Source: Carettochelys insculpta (lineage: Eukaryota; Chordata; Testudines; Carettochelyidae). From it: a stretch of DNA of 64,000 bases. The stretch lies in assembly GCF_033958435.1 (NCBI RefSeq), contig NC_134150.1, positions 38,311,501 to 38,375,500 on the forward strand, in the 5' to 3' direction. Position 1 is the stretch's first letter, and every line of letters starts with the position of its first letter. A program made the translations under genes and the position numbers. This document shows positions 57,700 to 64,000 of the stretch, in pieces. Under the pieces are notes generated by a model. It was not told the origin of the DNA. It saw nothing but the letters and a program-made list of their open reading frames with translations, and searched no databases.

Positions 57700-58018
57700 G
57701 GCTATGTCTACACGGAACCCTAAACTCAAAATAAGATATACAATTTGTGCTATGTAAATCACATATTTTATTTCAAATTTATTTTGAAATAGGCTATTTC
57801 AGCATTTGGCACTGTCTAAACAGCACCAAATGTCAAAATAATGGGCTATTTCAAAGCATCCCTTACTCCTCCTGCAACAAGGAGTACAGGGATGCCAAAA
57901 AAAGCCCACCCATTATTTTGAAAAATATTTTGAAATAATGGGTGCCTTTCAAAGACACGGAGTAGCTATTTCGAGATACTGAAGTATCCCAAAATAGCTC
58001 TGCCACATAGAAATAGCC
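57700..58018. mobile_element. Harbinger-type MITE with TAT duplication, inverted relative to its neighbour
   Basis: Left end GGCTATGTCTACACGGA, right end CACATAGAAATAGCC, with TAT on both sides (57697-57699 and 58019-58021). 319 bp. The interior is the reverse complement of much of 57437-57665 ('cccttactcctcctgcaaca', 'ctatttcgagatactgaagt'). Confidence 0.75.
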
Positions 58019-58021
58019 TAT

Positions 58022-60267
58022 GAGATTAGATCGAAGTGAGCTGGGAAAGGTATATTTAAGTCAATTGGAGTTTTACCAATGGCTTTTGTAGGGTGGGGAC
58101 TTGCTATTTTCTAGGGAAGCATGACTTTTTGTTACTCTGAAGGAAGGAAAAATAAAAGCAGGACAAAATTAAAGTCACTGGCCAAAATCATGCCTGGTGT
58201 AAGTGAATACAACCCTCTTGGCATCCAATATGACTGCTCATTTTTAAACCAGGTCTAACTTTGGCTCCACACAAACATCAGAAATTTTCTCCTGTTATGG
58301 TATGTGAGTTTCTGAAGGAGTGATAAAAGAGTGAGGACACACAAGGTCGTAACTATCATAAGCTATCTCTGAAATGTGGGATCCTGAATGGCTTAAATAA
58401 AGGTGATATACATCAGGCATGTAACAATGTGTAGCCTTATATCTGGGACGTTGAATGACTAGAAAAACATAATAGCCCAAGGGCTTCAGATTAAGGCTTA
58501 TTAACCAGTTAAAGTCAAAATCTTAAATCGAATTGGCTGCAGCTAGGTTTGTGGTGAGTTTAAGCCCTGTCCGAGTCAAATAGGCTTTAAATAGCTATTA
58601 AGTCTCAAGAGAATATGTAATCCCCAGGAAGGAGACGGTCAGTGATTTTTGTACGTCTGTGTTTTTCAACTTGTGCCATAGCCGGTGAGGAAAAGAAACA
58701 AGGAGTCATTACGTTCGTGTATTTGTGTGCATGAGAGAGACAGACTATGTTTCCCAAAGGAAAGTTATAATTCACTTCAGCTCCATGTTTCTTTTGCTCC
58801 CCTTAGTTTTTTTCTTAGCACTGTCCCCTCTGCGCCCCCCACTAAAAAAAAAAGAAAAGAAAAAGAAAAAAAAGAAACGAAAAAGAAATGCTGCCTGGAT
58901 TGGAAAAGTCAGCTTTTCCCAGGAGCGGTGTAATAATGTTAATGGAAGGGAGAACGGGAAAGAGGAAATGTTTCGCTAACGTGGAGAATTTCTGGCCTGC
59001 GTTCTTTCTGAGGCCTGTTTGTCAGGGGAAAAAGGAAATTGGTGGCTGGATGAAATATGAGCTCGTGCAGCTGCAGTGCCTTTAAATACAAGCTTTTTTT
59101 AAGCACACTGGCGCTTCAGTTTGGGGGTCTAAGCAGATGCCGAAATGCCTTTCCCCACTTCACATGGGGCCTTTGCGTGCTGTGGTTTTCAGACCAATGT
59201 TCAGGTGATAAAAAAAAAAAAAAGACAAAATGTCATTTTCAGAGAAGCAAAAAATACCTCAGGCTCTTTGGCGTGGAACTCATAAAGGGCTTTTTGTGTG
59301 TGGGTAGACAGTGCAGTGTCAAGACAAATCACTTGCACAAGGTGGAGTAACACTATCTGAAATTAAATTTGGGCCTTCAAGTACATGTAAAACTTTCTGG
59401 TCAAAAATGCCTTTTTTTAATTTGAAGAAGCTGAAGGGTAAAAATAAAACAAAACTCCATACTGTTCTTCTTGCTATTTATAACAAACTGCTCCATGCAT
59501 TAGCTAATTAACCGAACTCATCAGCTGGAGTTAATAAAGAGCAAGCAATTTAAGAAATTTGGTAGAAGCCAGGTCCAGGTTTAGGACTGGCAGAATCTAC
59601 ATACCACACACGCACTGCAGACTCCTGTATTATTGCTTTTCAGACTCTTTGGGCTAGTTTGGATTTTGGCTTATATGTATAAGGGGAGGCCTTAAAGTGG
59701 ACATGCAAAAAAGGGATATTTTGAGAAAAAGAGAGCAACAGGTAAAGCAGGCCTTTCACTATCCACATTACACCTTCTTGGAACTAGCCTTCCTGTGTTG
59801 AGCTGCCAGATAATCAGCACCAAGAATAAAGACCAAAGATGTGATTCTCACTTTGTCCCTGTATTTTCACCACCATTTGAGAGCAGAGGCTCCAGAGCTG
59901 GCACTGGGCTGCTGACCTCCCCTTTCTGTGAGTGAAACGCTTTGAAGCCCAATTGCTCTGTGGCACCACCCTGCTAGCATCAGTGAAAGAAGGTGTTGGT
60001 GGAGCTGTAAATGGGATATAACACTGTGTGCTCTGGGGTGCTAAGAATAAAGACCAAGGGTTTGATTCTCATGTACACTTAGATCCCTTTGCATTCTGCT
60101 GGAAGCATAAAGGGGACTTAGTAGGGATGTAAACGTAATTTACAGATGCTTAGCAGTTTTCTGATCCTGTTTTGTTCTTTTATAGTTAATGCCACTCCCA
60201 TTTAATTTGTCAACTTTCTGTCAGTTGCTGAGAGAGCTGCAAACATCTGCTAAAACCCAGGAGCTAT
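58022..60267. other. unique sequence with an A-rich tract; no gene seen
   Basis: An A/G-rich low-complexity tract at 58843-58888 produces Lys/Arg-rich short frames. No coding homology elsewhere. Confidence 0.5.
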
Positions 60268-60297
60268 GTGCCTACAGTGAAGCCCTGAATTGCTATG
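60268..60297 (+). repeat. left copy of a 30-bp target-site duplication
   Basis: Matches 62502-62531 at 27 of 30 positions in direct orientation. It flanks the LINE copy exactly, as expected for target-primed reverse transcription with a long duplication. Confidence 0.8.
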
Positions 60298-62447
60298 AAG
60301 ATCTTAGAGGAAAAACAGAACGCATTTCTACTATGGCAAAACGATCAGTCCTCAATCTCCAAATGTGATCATTTCAAACACCTTCAGAGCCAGGTGCAAA
60401 TGGCACTTCGCAAAATGCAAGATGAGTGGTGGGAGAGGAAAGCTGATGAAGTCCAATACTACGCTGACACCAAGATCTCCAAGATGTTCTTCAGTGCTAT
60501 CAAAGCTATATATGGACCTTCAAAGCCAAGTACTACACCTCTCCTGTCTGCAGATGGCATGACCCTTCTGAGGGAGAAGAACAGCATCAACAATAGGTGG
60601 AGAGAACACCTCAGCAACCTTCTCAACAGACCCTCCATCGTCGACCCTATGATCCTAGACCAGATCCCTCAGAAACCCACAATAGACAGTCTTGACCATC
60701 TCCCTACAATGGATGAGGACAAAAAGGCAGTCGGCCAGACCAGCTCTGGCAAAGCCCTGGGATGGACAGTATCCCTGCTGAAATTTTCAAAGTGGCAGGA
60801 CCAGTGTCACTTGAAGCCTTTCACAACATCTTAATCAGCATCTGGGAAGAAGAAGATATTCCCAAAGACTTTAAGGATGCCACAGTCATCTCAGTCTTCA
60901 AGAACAAGGGCAACAAAGCTGACTGTGGAAATTACCAGGGCATCTCCCTTCTCTGTAGTGCTGGGAAGATCTTGGCTCAAGTCATCCTCAACTGTCTGAT
61001 CACCAGCATCTCCGAGGAGAACCTACCAGAGGAACACTGTGGTTTTTGCCCAGGCCACAGCACCATTGACATGATCTTTGCTATTCATCAGGTCCAGGAA
61101 AAGTGCATAGAGCAGAACTTGGATCTGTACACTGTCTTTATAGACCTGACCAATGCATTTGATACCATCAACAGAGAAGCCCTGTGTATTATCCTGTCAA
61201 AACTTGGTTGCCCGAGAAGATTTGTTAACCTCATATGCCTGTTCCACGATGACATGACTGGCTTTGTTCTTTCAAATGGCGAGTCCTCAGATCCATTTGA
61301 GATATCCAATGTTGTGAAGCAAGGGTGTGTGCTGGCCCCAGTGTTATTCAACCTCTTTTTCATGTGCTTCCTCAGCCACGTAGTTAGGGACCTGAACCAT
61401 GAAGTCCACATAAAATACAGACTTGATGGGTCACTTTTTGACCTTAGTCGTCTGAATGCTAAAACCAAGACACTTGAGAGGCTCATCCTTGAAGCCCTTT
61501 TGGCTGACGCCTGGGCACTTATGGCACACAAGGAATCTGATCTCCAGCTCATCGTCAACAAGTTTGCTGATGCCGCTCGCCTCTTTGGTTTGACCATCAG
61601 CCTAGGAAAGACCCAGGTGCTGTTTCAACCTGCTCCAGGATCTGCTGCTCTCCCCGCTTCAACCTTTATTGAAGGAACAGAGTTAAAAACAGTAGAGGAG
61701 TTTGAGTACCTTGGCAGTGTGACAGCCAACAATGGCTCCCTTGACAAAGAAATCAATGCCAGAATCTGCCAGGCCAGCTGGGCACTAGGACGTCTGAGAG
61801 CGCGAGTGTTGAAACAGCACAATATCCGACAGTCCACTGAACTGAAAGTGTACAAGGCTGTAGTCCCAACCAGTCTCCTGTATGGCTGTGAAACCTGGAC
61901 CTTGTACAGAAACCATATAAAACGGCTGGAGCGCTTCCACACGCGCAGCCTGAGGTCAACACTGCACATTCGATGGCAGCACAGAGTTACGAACTTGGAA
62001 GTCCTGGACAGAGCAGGAACCACGAGCATTGAAGCCACGATTCTGAAAGCCCAGCTTCGCTGGACAGGGCACATTGTATGAATGGAGGAGTCAAGAATCC
62101 CTAAGCAACTCCTCTACGGTGAACTCTCCCAGGGCAAAAGGAATCAAGGTGGGCCTCACAAGAGATATAAAGACTGTGTGAAGGCCAACATTGCTCGTGC
62201 TGGTCTAAAACCAAATCAGCCAGAGCAGCATGCAAAAGACCGAACAGGCTGGTGTGCTCTCATACGACACGAGTATGACAACTTTGAAAAGCAGCATTGT
62301 GTACGCCTCATTGATGCTCATGAGAGGAAAAAAACAACAGCAGCAGTTGCACCAACAGTGCTAGGACAATTCCCTTGCCCCCACTGTGAACGCCCATGCC
62401 GCTCAAAACTTGGACTCCACAGCCACATGCGAGTCCACAGCCGATGA
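60298..62447 (+). pseudogene. reverse transcriptase polyprotein remnant of a non-LTR retrotransposon
   Basis: Three pieces of one ancestral frame. Piece 1 (60298-60761) holds the pre-RT region ending in SSGKALG. A single-base loss near 60751-60761 shifts the frame. Piece 2 (60762-62081) holds the RT fingers and palm: motif A with FIDLTNAFD (residues 126-134), motif B QGCVLAPVLFN (187-197), and motif C, which is LADA (247-250, at 61500-61511) where the family has YADD, so a catalytic aspartate is lost. The connection region has YGCETW and ends GHIV. An in-frame TGA (62079-62081) follows, most simply a CGA codon altered by CpG deamination. Piece 3 (62082-62447) carries the conserved LLYGEL stretch and a C2H2 finger (C99-x2-C102-x12-H115-x3-H119) before a natural stop. 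The ATG at 60295 lies in the flanking duplication and is not the native start. Confidence 0.9.
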
Positions 62448-62501
62448 GCCTGTGCAAGTTCAAGACGTCATCATCAGACATGATGGACTACCTACATACA
62501 C
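60298..62501 (+). mobile_element. 5'-truncated non-LTR retrotransposon (RTE-like, clade not settled)
   Basis: The insertion begins inside the open reading frame, upstream of the reverse-transcriptase domain; the endonuclease part is missing. It carries the RT domain, the linker with 'YGCETW', and a C-terminal C2H2 zinc finger, followed by a 54-bp 3' tail without poly(A). The direct 30-bp repeats at its borders define the ends. The combination FEYLGS, YGCETW and LRWTGHIV is shared with RTE/BovB-type and trematode or arthropod LINEs, and the terminal C2H2 finger narrows it further, but I cannot fix the clade. The element is dead: one frameshift, one stop, and an altered catalytic motif. Confidence 0.85.
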
Positions 62502-62531
62502 GTGCCTGCAGTGAAGCCATGCATTGCTATG
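62502..62531 (+). repeat. right copy of the 30-bp target-site duplication
   Basis: Partner of 60268-60297 with three mismatches. The last base coincides with the first G of the adjacent MITE-like sequence. Confidence 0.8.
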
Positions 62532-62946
62532 GCCCGGTCTAGGCTAAAAAGTTAAGTTGATTCAGCTACACTGCTTAGGAGTGTGAAAAATCCAACCCCC
62601 CTGCATTCCCACGAGCAGAGGTGAGAGTTAGCAGGTGCGCCTTAGTGCGCAGCTCCAGCAAAAGCACACTGACAGCAGAAGCCAGCAGGGAGCTAGTTAA
62701 CTGGCAGGGACCTGGGTTAAATAGGACAGCACCTGTAAGAAATTTTGAGTTACTTTCACCCCTGCCCCCAAGTGACTTAGGTAAGCTATACTAAGCCTTG
62801 GTGTAGACAGAAAGGGGTCATCGGCAGAATTCTTCTCTTGACCTAGCTCCTGCCTCTTGCGGAGGTGGATTGCCTATACCAAGGGGAGAATCCTACACGG
62901 AAGGGGTGCAGCTGTGCTGCTGTAGCATGTAAGTATAGACAGAACC
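62531..62946. mobile_element. MITE family with 'gtgtgaaaaatcc', copy 1, probably with an internal insert
   Basis: 'aaagttaagttgattcagct' and 'ggagtgtgaaaaatccaac' on the left, and 'gtgcagctgtgctgctgtag' to 'gtaagtatagacagaacc' on the right, match a turtle MITE also seen at 63549-63833. The segment about 62602-62760 is foreign to that family. Confidence 0.6.
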
Positions 62947-63066
62947 TGAATACAAGAAAGACTTAGGCTCTGCCCCTAAGCTTGAAATGTTAAGATAAGG
63001 TTTTTACAAGAAATTAACCTCTGGATTGTGGAAGATTTTATATTTCATCAATGTCTCTGAAGTGAA
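62947..63066. other. spacer
   Basis: Nothing recognised. Confidence 0.4.
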
Positions 63067-63480
63067 GGGCTTGCCTACGTGTAAAATGCTTCAGCATCAC
63101 AGCTGAGCTGCTGCAGTAGTGTTGTCATAGTACTTCAGCGTAGATGCTACTTCTGTAGACAGGATGGATTCTCCTTTTCCACTGAGCTAGTGCTATCTGT
63201 GTAGCAGCCAACAGGCAGACCCCTACCTGGGACTTTGGTGCTTAGTGCATGACCTTTTCCAGTCTGAGCTAAAAGCCGAGGTTATAGTGGAGAGACATTC
63301 TTTCTCTCTGTACGTGGTCTGAGTGCCATAATATGGGACAGTGAATCACACCCAGAAGGTCTGAGGGTTACAGCTGCACCAGCAGTTAGGTTGGCTGACC
63401 TACTTCTCTGAGGGATGTGCATTTTTCACACCCCTGAGAGACAAAGCTATGCTGATGTCACTTTTCATTTTAGACTAGAG
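63067..63480. mobile_element. same MITE family, copy 2, opposite orientation, with inserted sequence
   Basis: Left 'gggcttgcctacgtgtaaaa' and right 'catttttcacacccctgaga' to 'cattttagactag' are the two halves in reverse orientation. The middle (about 63220-63400) is not part of the family core. Confidence 0.5.
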
Positions 63481-63548
63481 TGTTACTTTACTTCGTATAG
63501 CAGTCCCCTGAGAGTAGAATTCCTGTACAGCCTGAATAGGACTATTAT

Positions 63549-63833
63549 GGTTCATCTATGTTGAAAAGTTACATCGGCATAGTTACATCTCTCAGGGACG
63601 TGAAAAATCCACAGCTCTAAGTAACAAAGTTAAGCAGACCTAACCCCCAGTGTAAACAGCATTATATCAATGATAAATTCTTCCTTCACCCTGCACTGCT
63701 ATGTTAGGAGCAATTCTCCCATTGCTGTAGATAATCTGACTCCCTGAGTGACAGTAGCTAAGAGCTTACTGTAGCCCTAGAATAGAGCAGCTGCAACACT
63801 GTACCTGCTGGCATTTTAAGTATAGACATAGCC
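63549..63833. mobile_element. same MITE family, copy 3, most complete
   Basis: Starts 'ggttcatctatgttgaaaag', contains 'ctctcagggacgtgaaaaat' and 'gcagacctaacccccagtgt', and ends 'aagtatagacatagcc'. 285 bp. Flanking triplets TAT and TCA. Confidence 0.65.
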
Positions 63834-64000
63834 TCAGAACTGGAGACTTAATAAATCATTCCTTACATTTTGTGCCTCCTGGTTAGGTATTTTGCTAAGC
63901 AAACAGCTATTAGGCTAAGAATAATCTTTCCAAGGGATCTGATAGAAACACAATTGCTTTAGACGTTCTAATCAAACTGTTTGACATATCTGGTCGTAGG

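Noticed and set aside
61088..62074. 149- and 169-codon minus-strand frames opposite the reverse transcriptase
   Set aside because: Antisense shadows of the LINE reading frame.
1..64000. endogenous retrovirus or LTR pairs
   Set aside because: No long direct repeats with TG...CA ends, primer-binding site, or gag/pol/env-like frames were recognised. The only reverse transcriptase is non-LTR.
1..64000. CRISPR array, operon or prokaryotic gene organisation
   Set aside because: Composition, repeat types and lack of dense coding frames are those of a vertebrate genome.

Overview
This is non-coding vertebrate DNA, almost certainly from a turtle. The basis is its repeat content: 3' ends of reptile-type CR1 LINEs, MIR-like CORE-SINEs, many short DNA transposons ending in a GGCTAYGTCTACAC-type terminus, and a retroposed family carrying the phrase 'gactaacagatattttggag / cataagctttcgtgggcaaa' that I associate with chelonian genomes. 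The 711-bp Harbinger-like family reminds me of softshell turtles (Trionychidae), but that is recollection and could not be checked here. I found no host exon, RNA gene, CRISPR array or endogenous retrovirus. The only extended protein-coding homology is a dead non-LTR retrotransposon at about 60.3-62.5 kb.

Layout. 0-5.6 kb: a Tigger-like element cut by the window edge, an octamer-rich foldback MITE, a small hAT, a MIR, a Sal-box MITE, then two back-to-back fold-back SINE-like insertions. 5.6-11.2 kb: mostly unique DNA, locally CpG-richer (about 7.4-10.5 kb), with a 476-bp polypyrimidine minisatellite at 9.3-9.8 kb. 11.2-12.4 kb: a 520-bp fold-back retroposon nested in a degenerate MITE, then a CR1 tail. 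12.4-22 kb: AT-rich unique DNA with scattered MITEs and one candidate conserved element and CTCF-like site near 14.4 kb. 22-25.2 kb: a stack of SINE, CR1, fold-back SINE and a hAT with a perfect 8-bp duplication. 26.8-30.7 kb: two inverted 711-bp CpG-rich Harbinger-like elements. 33.8-43.1 kb: MIR, MITEs, hATs, a third 711-bp element, a Tigger-like element and a fifth fold-back SINE. 44-54.9 kb: CORE-SINEs, a Tigger-in-Tigger nest, a CR1 tail and a hAT with a perfect 8-bp duplication. 57.4-58 kb: an inverted pair of MITEs. 60.3-62.5 kb: the LINE copy, flanked by a near-perfect 30-bp direct repeat. 62.5-63.8 kb: three copies of one more MITE family.

The window reads as an intergenic or intronic transposon archive. 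The most interesting signals are structural. (1) Three 711-bp elements have exactly equal length, 3-bp duplications, recurrent internal copies of their own terminal motif and a shared 75-codon frame. (2) At least five SINE-like insertions are internally inverted-duplicated, each with its own 12-17 bp target duplication and with arms that match each other's subfamily. (3) Many MITEs with unrelated cores share one terminal motif and T-rich 3-bp duplications, suggesting a single trans-acting transposase. (4) Nested insertions have empty-site paralogues inside the same window. All boundaries were read by eye and may be off by a few bases.
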